Positions 16,310-25,506 of a stretch of 64,000 nt of DNA are shown here, one piece after another (position 1 is the stretch's first letter; every line of letters begins with the position of its first letter). The notes under the pieces are model-generated. The model did no database searches and was not told where the DNA came from. It saw nothing but the letters and a program-made list of their open reading frames with translations. Source of the DNA: Tsukamurella paurometabola DSM 20162 (lineage in GTDB: Bacteria > Actinomycetota > Actinomycetes > Mycobacteriales > Mycobacteriaceae); assembly GCF_000092225.1 (NCBI RefSeq), contig NC_014158.1:1550001-1614000 (forward strand), written 5' to 3'. Made by a program: the position numbers and the translations under genes.

Positions 16310-19300
16310 GTGCCGCCGACCAATCGCGAGGTGCGCCGACCGAGTGCGGGTCGGTTGGGGCTGCTCGACGAGAGCGCTGAGGCGAATCTCGGCGTCCTCG
16401 GATGGGCCAACTCCGAGTGCAGCGACGTGCTGTGGGCGCTCTCGCGTGCCGCTGATCCGGACTGGACCCTGCGTGCACTGGTCAGGCTTCGTGAGGCCGT
16501 CGGCGAGGACTGGCCCGAGATCGACCGGTTGATCCGGTCCGACACCACCTTCCGCGGACGGCTCTTCGGCCTTCTCGGTGCATCGGATGCGCTCGGCGAC
16601 CACCTGATCAGCCATCCGCAGTCCTGGCGGCTGCTCGCCGACACCGCGCCGCTCAAGAGTCGTGACGATCTGATCGCGGCGATGGTGGCCTCGGTGGACG
16701 CGGTGAAAGTACCGGGGCGGCGAGACGATGACCTGCTCTACCGTGCGGGAGTGACCGGCGGAGCGGCGATCTCGAAACTCCGCGATGCCTATCGCGATCT
16801 TCTCATGGTGCTCGCGGCGCGCGACCTCGCAGAGCTGGTGGAGAACGAGCCGACACTCCCTTTCCCGTTGGTGGGCGCGCATCTCGCCGATCTCGCCGAT
16901 GCCGCGCTCACCGCAGCGCTTGCGGTCGCGGTGGCGACGGCTTTCCCCGACAGTGATCCGGAAGGCCGGCTCGCGGTCATCGCCATGGGTAAATGCGGTG
17001 CGCGGGAACTGAATTACGTCTCCGACGTGGATGTCATCTTCGTCGCCGAACCCGCCGATCCGGCGAGCGCGCGGCTGGCCGGCGAGATGATGAGGATCGG
17101 CTCCGCCGCCTTCTTCGATGTCGACGCCGCTCTACGGCCCGAAGGGAAGAACGGTAGCCTCACCCGCACCCTGGACTCGCACGTCGCGTACTACAAGCGA
17201 TGGGCCAAGACTTGGGAGTTCCAGGCGTTGCTCAAGGCCCGGCCGCAGACCGGCGATCTCGAACTCGGAAACGACTACATCGCCGCCCTGAGCCCGATGG
17301 TGTGGGATGCGAGCCAGCGCGAAGACTTCGTGCCCGAAGTGCAGGAGATGCGCCGCCGGGTCGAGGAGAACATCGCCCCCGAGCTGCGTGAGCGCGAGCT
17401 GAAACTGGGCCGCGGTGGTCTCCGCGATGTCGAGTTCGCGGTGCAGTTGCTCCAGCTGGTACACGGTCGTACCGACGAATCGCTGCGCGAGCTGAGCACT
17501 GTGTCCGCGCTGTCCGCGCTCACCGCGGGGGGGTACGTGGGCCGCGAGGACGGTGCGAACTTCACTGCCTCGTACGAGTTCCTGCGCCTTCTGGAGCACC
17601 GCTTGCAGCTGCGCCGCATGGAGCGCACGCATCTGCTGCCGCCGAACGACCACGAGGAGGCGTGGCGCTGGCTGGCACGCGCTGCGCACGTGCGCCCGGA
17701 CGGCGACCGTGACGCCACGGGGGTACTGCGCGCCGAGCTCAAGCGGCAGTCGGCACGAGTGCGCCGACTGCACACCAAACTCTTCTACCGCCCGCTGCTC
17801 GATTCGATCGCGCATCTGGATTCCGATGCGATGCGGCTGTCCGACGACGCCATCATCTCTCGACTCTCGGCGCTCGGTTTCCGGCAGGCGGAGAACGCCT
17901 TCGCGCACCTGAAAGCGATGGCCGATTCCTCGCGCCGCGGTCGGATCCAGACCATCCTGCTCCCGACGCTCCTCGAATGGCTCAGCGAGACACCGAATCC
18001 CGATGCCGGCCTGCTGAACTACCGCAAGCTCTCCGAAGATTTGCGCGATGTCGAGTGGTATCTGCGGGTACTACGCGACGAATCCGTGGTCGCCCAGCGG
18101 TTGATGACGGTGCTGGGATCGTCGACCTTCGTCGCCGAGTTGCTCGCCCGCTCGCCCGATGTGATCCGGCTCTACGCCGATGGTGCCACTGGACCCAAAC
18201 TGACCGAGACCTCCCCGCAGGAGGTGTACAACGGGATGCTTGCGGCGGTCAGCCGTGCGCCACACCGGGATCGGGCGATCGGCGTGGCACGTGCCATGCG
18301 ACGCAGCGAGATCGCCCGGGTTGCTTCCGCCGATATCCTGGGCATGCTGACCGTGCCCGAGGTGTGTGCGGCGTTGTCCTCGGTGTGGGCGGCGGCTCTC
18401 GACGCCGCCCTCGTATCCGAGATCGCCAGCACCATCGCCGAACGCGAATCCAGCGGCCGCGAGGCGCCCCCCGGAGCCCCGGCGCGGATCGCCGTGATCG
18501 GCATGGGACGCCTCGGAGGACACGAAATCGGGTACGGCTCCGATGCGGACGTGCTGTTCGTGTGCGACCCGGTGTACGGCGCCGAGGAAGCCGACGCGGT
18601 TCGCTGGGCCAACCAGGTGGCGGACGCCGTCCGCAAGCGGCTCGGCGCACCGTCGGTGGATCCCGGGCTCGAGGTGGACACCGGCCTGCGTCCCGAGGGG
18701 CGCAACGGGCCGGTGGTGCGCACCCTGGCCGCCTATCGCGCCTACTACCAGCAGTGGGCCCAGCACTGGGAGGTGCAGGCGCTCCTGCGTGCCACCCACG
18801 TGGCCGGCGACGAGTCGCTGTCGCTGGAATTCCTGCACATGGTCGACGAGACGCGGTATCCGGCGGGTGGCGTCTCTCCCGCCACCGTGAACGAGTTGCG
18901 CCGGATCAAGGCTCGCGTCGATTCCGAACGACTCCCGCGCGGCGCCGATCCCGCCACGCACACCAAACTCGGCCGAGGTGGTCTCTCCGATGTGGAGTGG
19001 ACCGTCCAGCTCGAACAGCTGCGCTACGCGAGCGAGGTTCCGGCGCTGCAGAACACGTCGACTCTGGAGTCGCTCGACGCGATCGGCTCTCACGAGTTGC
19101 TCCCCGAGGCCGATGTGGAACTGCTGCGGGACGCCTGGCTCACCGCGACCCGTGCTCGCAATGCGCTGTTCCTGGTGCGCGGTAAGCCGGTCGACCAGCT
19201 TCCCGGACCCGGAGCGGTGCTCTCGAACGTCGCTTTCGTCGCGGGGTGGCGCGGCAGTTCGCTCGACTTCCTCGAGGACTATCTGCGCACCACCCGGCGC

Positions 19301-19339
19301 GCTCGGGCTGTGGTGGACCGGGTGTTCTGGGGCGAATAG
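16310..19339 (+). CDS. glnE: Bifunctional glutamine synthetase adenylyltransferase/adenylyl-removing enzyme
   Basis: Controls GlnA1 by adenylylating and deadenylylating a tyrosine. It has 1009 residues and two duplicated nucleotidyltransferase domains: [22 protein letters not shown] near residue 225 and [21 protein letters not shown] near 730. Each has the G-G-x11-DxD signature and is followed by an [10 protein letters not shown] or [11 protein letters not shown] helix. The GTG at 16310 fits the glnA2 stop and gives the usual length; the frame is open further upstream inside glnA2 but overlaps it heavily. Confidence 0.96.
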   Translation: MPPTNREVRRPSAGRLGLLDESAEANLGVLGWANSECSDVLWALSRAADPDWTLRALVRLREAVGEDWPEIDRLIRSDTTFRGRLFGLLGASDALGDHLISHPQSWRLLADTAPLKSRDDLIAAMVASVDAVKVPGRRDDDLLYRAGVTGGAAISKLRDAYRDLLMVLAARDLAELVENEPTLPFPLVGAHLADLADAALTAALAVAVATAFPDSDPEGRLAVIAMGKCGARELNYVSDVDVIFVAEPADPASARLAGEMMRIGSAAFFDVDAALRPEGKNGSLTRTLDSHVAYYKRWAKTWEFQALLKARPQTGDLELGNDYIAALSPMVWDASQREDFVPEVQEMRRRVEENIAPELRERELKLGRGGLRDVEFAVQLLQLVHGRTDESLRELSTVSALSALTAGGYVGREDGANFTASYEFLRLLEHRLQLRRMERTHLLPPNDHEEAWRWLARAAHVRPDGDRDATGVLRAELKRQSARVRRLHTKLFYRPLLDSIAHLDSDAMRLSDDAIISRLSALGFRQAENAFAHLKAMADSSRRGRIQTILLPTLLEWLSETPNPDAGLLNYRKLSEDLRDVEWYLRVLRDESVVAQRLMTVLGSSTFVAELLARSPDVIRLYADGATGPKLTETSPQEVYNGMLAAVSRAPHRDRAIGVARAMRRSEIARVASADILGMLTVPEVCAALSSVWAAALDAALVSEIASTIAERESSGREAPPGAPARIAVIGMGRLGGHEIGYGSDADVLFVCDPVYGAEEADAVRWANQVADAVRKRLGAPSVDPGLEVDTGLRPEGRNGPVVRTLAAYRAYYQQWAQHWEVQALLRATHVAGDESLSLEFLHMVDETRYPAGGVSPATVNELRRIKARVDSERLPRGADPATHTKLGRGGLSDVEWTVQLEQLRYASEVPALQNTSTLESLDAIGSHELLPEADVELLRDAWLTATRARNALFLVRGKPVDQLPGPGAVLSNVAFVAGWRGSSLDFLEDYLRTTRRARAVVDRVFWGE

Positions 19340-19394
19340 CCGCCACGACCGTGCGCATCGCGTCCGCAGCGGCGGCGCCCGGCACAATGGCGGC

Positions 19395-20333
19395 ATGAGG
19401 ATCATCCTTCGCCCTCTGGTGAGCATTCTGGGCACCGCGGCGTTGATCGGCGCAATCGGCGCACTGGCGTTGCACTTCTGGCCGGGAACCCAGAAGGTCA
19501 TCCTCGCCGCCGCAGCCGTCTCTCCCGTGCTGTTCGTCGCCTCGGCGGTGCTCGCGCTGGTGTGCCTGCTCTCGATCCGAGCCTGGCTTCGGCTGGTCGT
19601 GCTGGTGGCGGTCGCCGCGGCGGGCATCTGGGTGCAGGCGCCGCTGTACCGCGCCGACGGCCCGCCCGCGGGTCGGACACTGACCGTCGCTACGTCGAAC
19701 CTGCAGGTCGGTGCCGGCGACGTCGAGGCGCTCGCGAAACTGGTGCGGGACAACCGTGTCGACGTTCTGGCCGTCACCGAGCTCACACCGGCGGCAGCGC
19801 AGCGGATCAAGGAGTCGACCATATCGGCCGACCTGCCGTACGGGTTCGTCCGGCCGGTCGAGATGGCCGATGGCACCGGTCTGTACAGCCGTTACCCGGT
19901 AGCGAGCGCCGCGTCGATCCCAGGGTTCACTCTGGAAGGGATCACCGCGGTGGCCACCGTTCCCGGACGCGGCGACGTACAACTGTTCGCACTGCACCCG
20001 GTGCCGCCGTTGCAATCCGAGACCTGGGAACGCGAACTGCGGCAGATCGAGACGCTGCTGCAGGGCGTGCCGGCCGGGCGGCCCGTGATCGCGCTCGGCG
20101 ACTACAACGCCACCTACGATCACGCCCAATTCCGGCGGTTGCTCTCCGGTGGCTATCAGGACGCGGGCATCCTCGCAGGCGCGGGATGGCTGCCCACCTA
20201 CCCCACGGACAAGGCCTACCCGCCGATGGTGGGTATCGACCACGTCCTCGTGCGGGGGCTCGGTGCTACCGATGTGACCGCGCACGACATCCCCGGCGCC
20301 GATCACAGGGCCGTGCTGGCGAAGGTCGGCTGA
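19395..20333 (+). CDS. Membrane-anchored endonuclease/exonuclease/phosphatase family protein
   Basis: A 312-residue protein with three N-terminal hydrophobic segments (about 8-30, 40-62 and 63-83), then an EEP domain expected to face outside. Domain motifs: TVATSNLQVG (Asn strand), VLAVTELTP (metal Glu), ALHPVPP, VIALGDYNATYDH and the C-terminal IDHVLVRG plus GADHRAVLAKV (Asp-His pair). This resembles actinobacterial membrane EEP hydrolases of unknown substrate, which may cleave phosphodiesters in DNA or phospholipids. The gene is rightward after glnE and converges with the deazaflavin reductase gene. Confidence 0.87.
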   Translation: MRIILRPLVSILGTAALIGAIGALALHFWPGTQKVILAAAAVSPVLFVASAVLALVCLLSIRAWLRLVVLVAVAAAGIWVQAPLYRADGPPAGRTLTVATSNLQVGAGDVEALAKLVRDNRVDVLAVTELTPAAAQRIKESTISADLPYGFVRPVEMADGTGLYSRYPVASAASIPGFTLEGITAVATVPGRGDVQLFALHPVPPLQSETWERELRQIETLLQGVPAGRPVIALGDYNATYDHAQFRRLLSGGYQDAGILAGAGWLPTYPTDKAYPPMVGIDHVLVRGLGATDVTAHDIPGADHRAVLAKVG

Positions 20334-20336
20334 ACG

Positions 20337-20813
20337 TCAGGCGAGCCGCAGCTCCAGGCAGTGCTCGACGTTGAACAGGCGCAGCGTGCGGCGCAGCGAC
20401 GCGGGGAGCCGGTCGACCACGTCGGCCGTCGCCACCACCCGCGGTGCGGAGACTGCGAACTCGCGGCCGTGGCGCAGCACGTCGGCGCCGCCCGCCGCCG
20501 TGATGTTGCGGACCCAATCGGTGCCCGGTCCGTAGGGCAGCGCCACGATCAGGGTGTCGGAGCCGGTTTCGAAGGCGTCGACGGGTGTTTGATAGGCCTT
20601 GCCGCTCTTGCGGCCGACGTGCCGCACCACGGTGCGTGTCGAATCCTCCTTCTCCGCATCGCCGACCGCGAGCGGATTGGTGACCGCGCGATTGAACCGC
20701 CGTACCGCGTCGAGGATCGGCCGTACGTCGTAGCGCATGCCGAGCACGATCGTCGCGATCGCGGCGATAGGGAGGAGCACGAGGGCCCCGAGGATGTAAA
20801 GCACGGTGCGCAC
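20337..20813 (-). CDS. Deazaflavin (F420)-dependent nitroreductase family protein
   Basis: A 158-residue split-barrel protein with an N-terminal hydrophobic anchor (LYILGALVLLPIAAIATIVLGM). Family motifs are VVRHVGRKSGKAYQTPV and IVALPYGPGTDWVRNITAAGG, as in Ddn-like F420H2-dependent reductases. These reduce quinones and other acceptors at the membrane in Mycobacteriales. The GTG at 20813 is chosen because AGGAGG lies 7 bases before it; the open frame continues upstream without a better start. The downstream EEP gene ends 4 bases away. Confidence 0.85.
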   Translation of the reverse strand: MRTVLYILGALVLLPIAAIATIVLGMRYDVRPILDAVRRFNRAVTNPLAVGDAEKEDSTRTVVRHVGRKSGKAYQTPVDAFETGSDTLIVALPYGPGTDWVRNITAAGGADVLRHGREFAVSAPRVVATADVVDRLPASLRRTLRLFNVEHCLELRLA

Positions 20814-20893
20814 GGCCGCCTCCTGGATCGATGGTGCATCCAGTGTGCCCGGGCCCGCGTGCCCGCACATCGGGAAGATCCCCGAGAAAGCCG

Positions 20894-21445
20894 CTACTTC
20901 GCCGACAGGATCTTCAGTACGAAGACGAGGGTGTCGCCGGCCTGGATGCCGGCCGAGGGCTGCCCTTCCGGGTAGCCGTCGGCAGGGGAGACGGCTACGC
21001 CCACGGTCGAGCCCACCTTCTGGCCCTCCAGGGCCTTCTTGAAGCCGGGGATCACCCCGTCGAGGGAGAACTCGGCGGGCGTACCGCGGTCGTAGCTGCT
21101 GTCGAAGACATTCCCATCGCGGTCGTTGACGCCCATGTAGCAGACGGAGACCGTCGCTTTCTCGCCCACCTCGGCGCCATCTCCGCGCGGCGCGAAGGTC
21201 TGCACGTGCGTCTGCGCAACGGAGAACGGGCCATCGACCTTGATCCGCGGCGCGGTGGCATCGGTCGGCCCGGTCACCTCGAGCGATCCCTGGGTGCCCT
21301 GATACCGCCAGTCCGGGGCCGTCGACGTTCCGGGGGAGCCCGACGGGCACGTGGCCTCCGACTTGGGACCCGAACCGCACGCCGTGAGGGTTGCGGCGGC
21401 GAGCGTGGCGACGGTGACGGCGGTCAGGACACGGGACGCATACAT
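20894..21445 (-). CDS. FKBP-type peptidyl-prolyl isomerase lipoprotein (second copy)
   Basis: A 183-residue lipoprotein with a clean signal peptide (MYASRVLTAVTVATLAAATL) and lipobox TAC at Cys23. A Ser/Pro/Thr-rich linker and an FKBP domain follow (ATVSVCYMGVNDRDGNVFDSSYD, FSLDGVIPGFKKALEGQKVGSTVGVAV, YPEGQPSAGIQAGDTLVFVLKIL). It is the better-preserved relative of 14266-14847, with the same order and a matching CY(M/Q)GVN segment. The two copies flank glnA2-glnE, so they could be an old duplication. It should act on envelope proteins. Confidence 0.92.
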   Translation of the reverse strand: MYASRVLTAVTVATLAAATLTACGSGPKSEATCPSGSPGTSTAPDWRYQGTQGSLEVTGPTDATAPRIKVDGPFSVAQTHVQTFAPRGDGAEVGEKATVSVCYMGVNDRDGNVFDSSYDRGTPAEFSLDGVIPGFKKALEGQKVGSTVGVAVSPADGYPEGQPSAGIQAGDTLVFVLKILSAK

Positions 21446-21486
21446 GGCGCCAACCTACCCGGTACTGCGCCGGGCTTGCCTCGCCG

Positions 21487-22158
21487 TCACGGTTTCGTCC
21501 AATACAGGGTGTATCGAAAGGGAATCCGACGCGTGACTCTCGCGCCGGACAGACCAGCGGCGGCGGACGCGATCTCGGTGACAGTCTCTTTCGGAGCGGC
21601 CACGGGGAAGGGCGGTTGCGGTCTCGGTCCGCGGTGGGGACGAGGATGCTCGATCACGCCGATCACCGGATTCAGCACCGCGGACCCCAGTTCCCAGATG
21701 AGATCCGCAGGTTCCAGTGTTTGTCGTGCCAGGCCGACCACGAGCAGGCGTCCGCCCGGGGCGAGTAGTTCACGGCAGCGGAGCAGAGACTCGCGCAGCG
21801 GCAGGTGATGTAGCGCTGCAACCATGGTGATCAGGTCGTATTCGCCCTCCGCGCAGTCGAAACCATCGAGCAATGCGACCGGAAGTGCGGCGCAGCGCTC
21901 GGCTGTGGCAGACCTCATGGCGGGGTCGATGTCGGCAGCATCCACGTGCTCGAAGCGCTCGGCAAGACGCGCGGCCAACAATCCCTCTCCGCTGCCCACG
22001 TCGAGCGCGCGCCGACGGCGCTGCGGCAGATTCTTGAGGATCCACGGATGGAAATAGTCGTTGTGGCTGTACGGATGTCGGGTGTTGAACCACTCCAGGC
22101 CCCGTACCGGCACAGCGAAAGCCTTCGATGCCGTGATCGGGGACTGTCGGAGAGTCAT
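21487..22158 (-). CDS. Class I SAM-dependent methyltransferase
   Basis: A 223-residue cytosolic enzyme with the SAM-binding motif I RALDVGSGEGLLAARLA, the acidic end of strand 2 (VDAADIDP), motif III YDLITMVAALHHLPL and RELLAPGGRLLVVGLA. The N-terminal segment NTRHPYSHNDYFHPWILKNLP is typical of a subgroup of actinobacterial methyltransferases. The substrate is unknown. The last part is basic and rich in Pro. It is transcribed leftward and divergent from the decarboxylase gene across a 256-base intergenic region. Confidence 0.88.
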   Translation of the reverse strand: MTLRQSPITASKAFAVPVRGLEWFNTRHPYSHNDYFHPWILKNLPQRRRRALDVGSGEGLLAARLAERFEHVDAADIDPAMRSATAERCAALPVALLDGFDCAEGEYDLITMVAALHHLPLRESLLRCRELLAPGGRLLVVGLARQTLEPADLIWELGSAVLNPVIGVIEHPRPHRGPRPQPPFPVAAPKETVTEIASAAAGLSGARVTRRIPFRYTLYWTKP

Positions 22159-22414
22159 GTGTCGAGGCTACCGATGCGACTGATTTTCGGGCGCCGCGGA
22201 ACGACGCATGCACTTGTTCCGGGATGGGACGCGACGCGTCATGGTCGGGGCGTCTTTGGCCTGGTGTGCCGAGTACGAGACGCACGGGCGCGGATAGCGG
22301 TTGAGAATTCTCGCTAGCAGAAACGACCGACTGATGGCGTCGGTGCGGAGTTAGGTTCGAAACAAGAGACCAGCGAATGAGGTCACTCGACCACGGCACG
22401 AGAAAAGGACACAG
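22159..22414. promoter_or_regulatory. Divergent intergenic region with palindromes before the decarboxylase
   Basis: Separates the methyltransferase from the resorcylate-type decarboxylase. It contains gagaattctc (22303-22312, a perfect 10-bp palindrome) and an ACCGAC/GTCGGT inverted pair (22326-22331 and 22339-22344). A purine-rich ribosome site, AAAAGGA, precedes the ATG at 22415. A regulator site is likely here but cannot be assigned. Confidence 0.35.
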
Positions 22415-23407
22415 ATGAAGGGCAAGATCGTTCTTGAGGAGCACATCAGCACGGCGCGCAATGACCGCACGTGGGACAGTGCGGGCGAGTCGGCGCGAAA
22501 TGGAGCGTCATACATGGCCGCTGTGGAACACCGGCTCCGCGAGACCGATGAACGCCTGCTGGAGATGGATGCGTGCGGAATCGATTATTCGATTCTGTCG
22601 CTCACCTCGCCGGGCATACAGTCCATCACCGATACCGCCGAAGCGATCGATGCTGCTCGATCCGACAATGAAACGATCCAGCAGGAGTTCGTTGATCGGG
22701 CCCCGACCCGATTCGGCTGGTTCGCGGCGGTTCCGCTGCAGTCCCCCGACGCTGCCGCAGACGAGCTCCGGCGCGCGGTGGGAGCCGGTGCTGTCGGCGC
22801 ACTCATCAATGGCTACACGGATCTTCCGGACGGCACGGCTCGTTACCTCGATCACCCGGACAACCACGTCTTCTGGGAGACAGCGTCAGCCTTGAATGTC
22901 CCCGTATACCTGCACCCGCGAGAGCCGCTGCTCGGCCAAAGGAAGGTGTACGAAGGCTACGACTCACTCGTCGGATCTGCATGGGGTTTCGGCCACGAGA
23001 CCGCGACCCACGCCATTCGCCTGATGCTCGGCGGCATCTTCGATGAGTTTCCCGGCCTCCAGGTGATCGTCGGTCATCTCGGGGAGGGCCTCTCGATCCT
23101 ATTGCCGCGCCTGGAGCACCGCCTGCGGAAACAACGAAATGGTATCGGCCTGGGTACTGCGCAACTGCCCGTCGGCGACTATTTCCGGCGGAACTTCTAC
23201 GTCACGACCAGCGGGCACTTCCACACCAAGGCTGTCCTGTCTGCAGTGAGTGAACTCGGGGTCGATAGGGTTCTGTTCTCGGTTGATTACCCCTATGAGG
23301 ACATGGGCGAGGCGACCGAGTGGTTCGACCACGCCTTGCTGGCCGAATCAGACCGGCTGAAGATCGGCCGGGAGAACGCTCAACGGCTCTTCTCGCTCGG
23401 ACAGTGA
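22415..23407 (+). CDS. Gamma-resorcylate decarboxylase-like amidohydrolase
   Basis: A 330-residue amidohydrolase of the ACMSD/hydroxybenzoate decarboxylase group. It aligns from the first residue with gamma-resorcylate (2,6-dihydroxybenzoate) decarboxylases. The metal-binding E8 and H10 (KIVLEEH), H167 (VYLHPREPL), H221 (VGHLGEGL) and D291 (LFSVDYPYED) are all kept, with LMLGGIFDEFPGL and RRNFYVTTSGHF as family segments. Such enzymes reversibly decarboxylate hydroxybenzoates in the cytosol. No resorcinol hydroxylase or ring-cleavage gene is nearby, so the true substrate is open. The GC content looks lower than in the flanking core genes. Confidence 0.82.
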   Translation: MKGKIVLEEHISTARNDRTWDSAGESARNGASYMAAVEHRLRETDERLLEMDACGIDYSILSLTSPGIQSITDTAEAIDAARSDNETIQQEFVDRAPTRFGWFAAVPLQSPDAAADELRRAVGAGAVGALINGYTDLPDGTARYLDHPDNHVFWETASALNVPVYLHPREPLLGQRKVYEGYDSLVGSAWGFGHETATHAIRLMLGGIFDEFPGLQVIVGHLGEGLSILLPRLEHRLRKQRNGIGLGTAQLPVGDYFRRNFYVTTSGHFHTKAVLSAVSELGVDRVLFSVDYPYEDMGEATEWFDHALLAESDRLKIGRENAQRLFSLGQ

Positions 23408-23427
23408 CACCTGCTGCGTCCGCCGAA

Positions 23428-23661
23428 TCATCGCTCGCTCTTCCCTGCCATCGGTAGCTGAGCCTTCTCCTCGTCGGGCTCGGTTTCTCGCTCAGATGCG
23501 CAGACCGCCACGACGTCGTTGAGCCGGAAACGCCGGACGCCGCTCGGTAGCTGAATTGCGGGTATCAGCCCCTCGGCTGCCCAACGATTGATCGTGCGGG
23601 GCGACACTGCCAGAATTTTCGCAGCTTCAGAAGTTGATAGCAGGCGTGAATTATGCGCCAT
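23428..23661 (-). CDS. Small BldC/MerR-like helix-turn-helix protein
   Basis: A 77-residue protein with a winged-helix DNA-binding domain of the BldC/excisionase type: LLSTSEAAKILAVSPRTINRWAAEGLIPAIQLPSGVRRFR. An acidic, Glu-rich tail follows. The ATG at 23661 has AGGAGG 10 bases upstream, which rules out the longer open frame. It converges with the decarboxylase gene, with 20 bases between the stops. It could regulate the decarboxylase or the porin, but no operator link is visible. Confidence 0.8.
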   Translation of the reverse strand: MAHNSRLLSTSEAAKILAVSPRTINRWAAEGLIPAIQLPSGVRRFRLNDVVAVCASERETEPDEEKAQLPMAGKSER

Positions 23662-24074
23662 GTTTTGATCCCTCCTGATCATCGTAATGAAATTCCCCGC
23701 GAGTGATGTGTATTCACACGCAATATGAATCGGGTACGTACCGGGCGCCTTTGGCGGTACATGAATTCTTACACCGTGATCCATGGCGTCGAGGCCCATA
23801 GCCGGAGCGGATCTGCGGTCCCCTCTTGCTACCCGATCGCTCCGGCGCCACCGTAGCGGATTCTGCACACAAGAATTCGGTATGGCGACCAGGCGCGAAG
23901 CGGTATGGCCGGTGAGGATGATGGCGGCGAGCCAGTGTTGCTTCGGCGTTACAAAGTGGGCCAAGCGAGCCATCCGGGCCACGGTATGGGCAATTGTGAC
24001 GTTGGACTCGTTGCCGAGTAGTAGCGGGCGATGATTCGATTACCGCGAGCACCGGTTTCGGCCGTAACGGACCG
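23662..24074. other. 413-base intergenic stretch, no convincing gene
   Basis: Lower GC than the core genes. Open frames on both strands (for example 23783-24034 +) lack good starts and family resemblance. It holds the ribosome site of the HTH gene, a perfect palindrome ggtacgtacc (23733-23742) and a short tgtg/caca pair near 23707. It probably carries the promoter and operator of the HTH gene. Confidence 0.4.
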
Positions 24075-24299
24075 GTGGTATTGATTCCGAAAGGCGACTG
24101 TGAGGCGCGGCGATGCGAGGTGAATGGTAGCTGTCTCAGGACGTGTGCGGCGGTAGCTGTCGGAACCGCGTTGATGTGGTGGGGTATCACGATGTGTGGC
24201 GGGCTTCTTGCAGAACAGTGGCAGATGTTCGGTGAGGTCGGAGTCGTTCTTTTCTGCTCAGGACTTGCCGCATTCATCGTGTTGGTGCTGCGGCGATGA
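24075..24299 (+). CDS. Hypothetical small membrane protein
   Basis: Up to 74 residues, with two predicted membrane helices (CAAVAVGTALMWWGITMCGG and VGVVLFCSGLAAFIVLVL) and an RR end. The GTG at 24075 is open, but a GTG at 24120, just before the first helix, is as likely. No family is recognised. It precedes the MspA-like gene by about 130 bases on the same strand. It may be an accident of composition, although the two-helix pattern is clear. Confidence 0.35.
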   Translation: MVLIPKGDCEARRCEVNGSCLRTCAAVAVGTALMWWGITMCGGLLAEQWQMFGEVGVVLFCSGLAAFIVLVLRR

Positions 24300-24428
24300 C
24301 GCATATCTTTGCGCCCCGTAATCGAGTCGGTGGGCGCGCCTGAACACAACCGAGTATGTGATTCGACTCACCGAACTATCTACATATTCGGGTTGCGTTT
24401 AGTTGTACCTTCGGGGTTGTATGTGTTC

Positions 24429-25268
24429 ATGGCCAACAACAATATTGTCAATGCAATTCGCGTCGCCGCCACCGTATCGATGTCTGTTCTGATCGCGACT
24501 TCGGGCGCGTTGTCGGTATCCGCTGAACCGAACACGAAGCCGGCTCACACGTCGTTTCCAGACCGATCGGTCGTCAAAGAGACGCCCACCGGTGTGCTCG
24601 TCCGGGTGGGTTTGCGGAAGCCTCAGGTGGATGTGTATCCGCCGTTGGACTCCTCGCCGTTCAGCAGAGAGGCATTCCTGTCGATGACCGGCGCCGTGGC
24701 GCTGGGGGGCAACGCGAAGGAGATCGCGAAGTCGAAGACCTCACTCGATGTGGGGTATCAGATCGGATATCCCGTGACAGTGGCGAAAGACGGGGTGAAG
24801 GTTGGTCTGGTCACTCCCAATCTCACGGTGAACGCCGGGCTGACCCCCGAAGTCGGTGTGGGCGCGAACGCCGGCGTCACGCCGAAGGCGGGTGTCGACG
24901 GTTCCGTGACGGGTGGTGGTGGAACTTCCGGTGGAAACGGGTCGGGAACGGTGGGCGGTAACGCCGGTGTCGAGGTTCCACTCGGGGTGAACGGGAGCGC
25001 GAAGGTCGGCGCTGACCTCGGGGCGAAGAGCGACATCATCCCCAGTCAGAAATTTGATTTCACCATCGGTCACGGCGAAATCAAAGAGGTCTCCTTGAGT
25101 AAATTCGATGTCAAGAAGTCGGACGCGATCCTGGAGGTCGGTGGCACGGAAGTCAGCGTCACGGCCACTGCCGGACGGGTGAGTATCCGTCCCTACGTCC
25201 GAGCGACGATCGAGACCGATCGTGGCCGGATCACCACAGTGGTGTACGGAGACGTGCACTATTTGTGA
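24429..25268 (+). CDS. MspA-like porin family protein with a Gly-rich insertion
   Basis: A 279-residue exported protein with a signal peptide (residues 1-31, ending SVSA-EP). Segments match the mycobacterial MspA porin in order: FSREAFLSMTGAVALGG (MspA LTREWFHSGRA), LDVGYQIGYPVTV (LELGYQIGFPW), VTPNLTV (TPNI), GHGEIKEVSLSKFDV (GPGIQEVATFSVDV) and GRVSIRPYVRATIETD (GVLLRPFARLIASTG). Between the TPN strand and the GHGEI strand sits an unusual repeat of about 60 residues, rich in Gly, Ala and Val (VGVGANAGVTPKAGVDGSVT). MspA proteins form octameric channels in the mycolate outer membrane. The ATG at 24429 gives the best signal peptide. Confidence 0.75.
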   Translation: MANNNIVNAIRVAATVSMSVLIATSGALSVSAEPNTKPAHTSFPDRSVVKETPTGVLVRVGLRKPQVDVYPPLDSSPFSREAFLSMTGAVALGGNAKEIAKSKTSLDVGYQIGYPVTVAKDGVKVGLVTPNLTVNAGLTPEVGVGANAGVTPKAGVDGSVTGGGGTSGGNGSGTVGGNAGVEVPLGVNGSAKVGADLGAKSDIIPSQKFDFTIGHGEIKEVSLSKFDVKKSDAILEVGGTEVSVTATAGRVSIRPYVRATIETDRGRITTVVYGDVHYL

Positions 25269-25506
25269 CGACCATCGACCGGCGAATTCTGCCAGTGAGA
25301 ATCGTCGCCTTTTCTCGTTGTTGCCGCCTATAGCGTAAGAGAGCCGCGGCCGGATGGATTTCCTGTGTAGAGGACGTCTCTGCTCGGGTTGTCCACCGAT
25401 GCGGCGGCTCTCGACACGCGTTCATCGCCGATGGACGCGTCCTGCGACAGTTGCTCGGAGAGCGCTGTGAAGGCGCCCGACGGCAGGTTTGAAGAAGGTG
25501 ATCGAT

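Noticed and set aside
22197-22220. Possible tRNA-like or attachment site beside the accessory insert
   Set aside because: No matching direct repeat was found near 28-29 kb, and no integrase is present.
23714-24349. Minus-strand open frame of 211 codons
   Set aside because: No domain, poor start, and composition unlike real genes. It also overlaps the better supported HTH gene leader.
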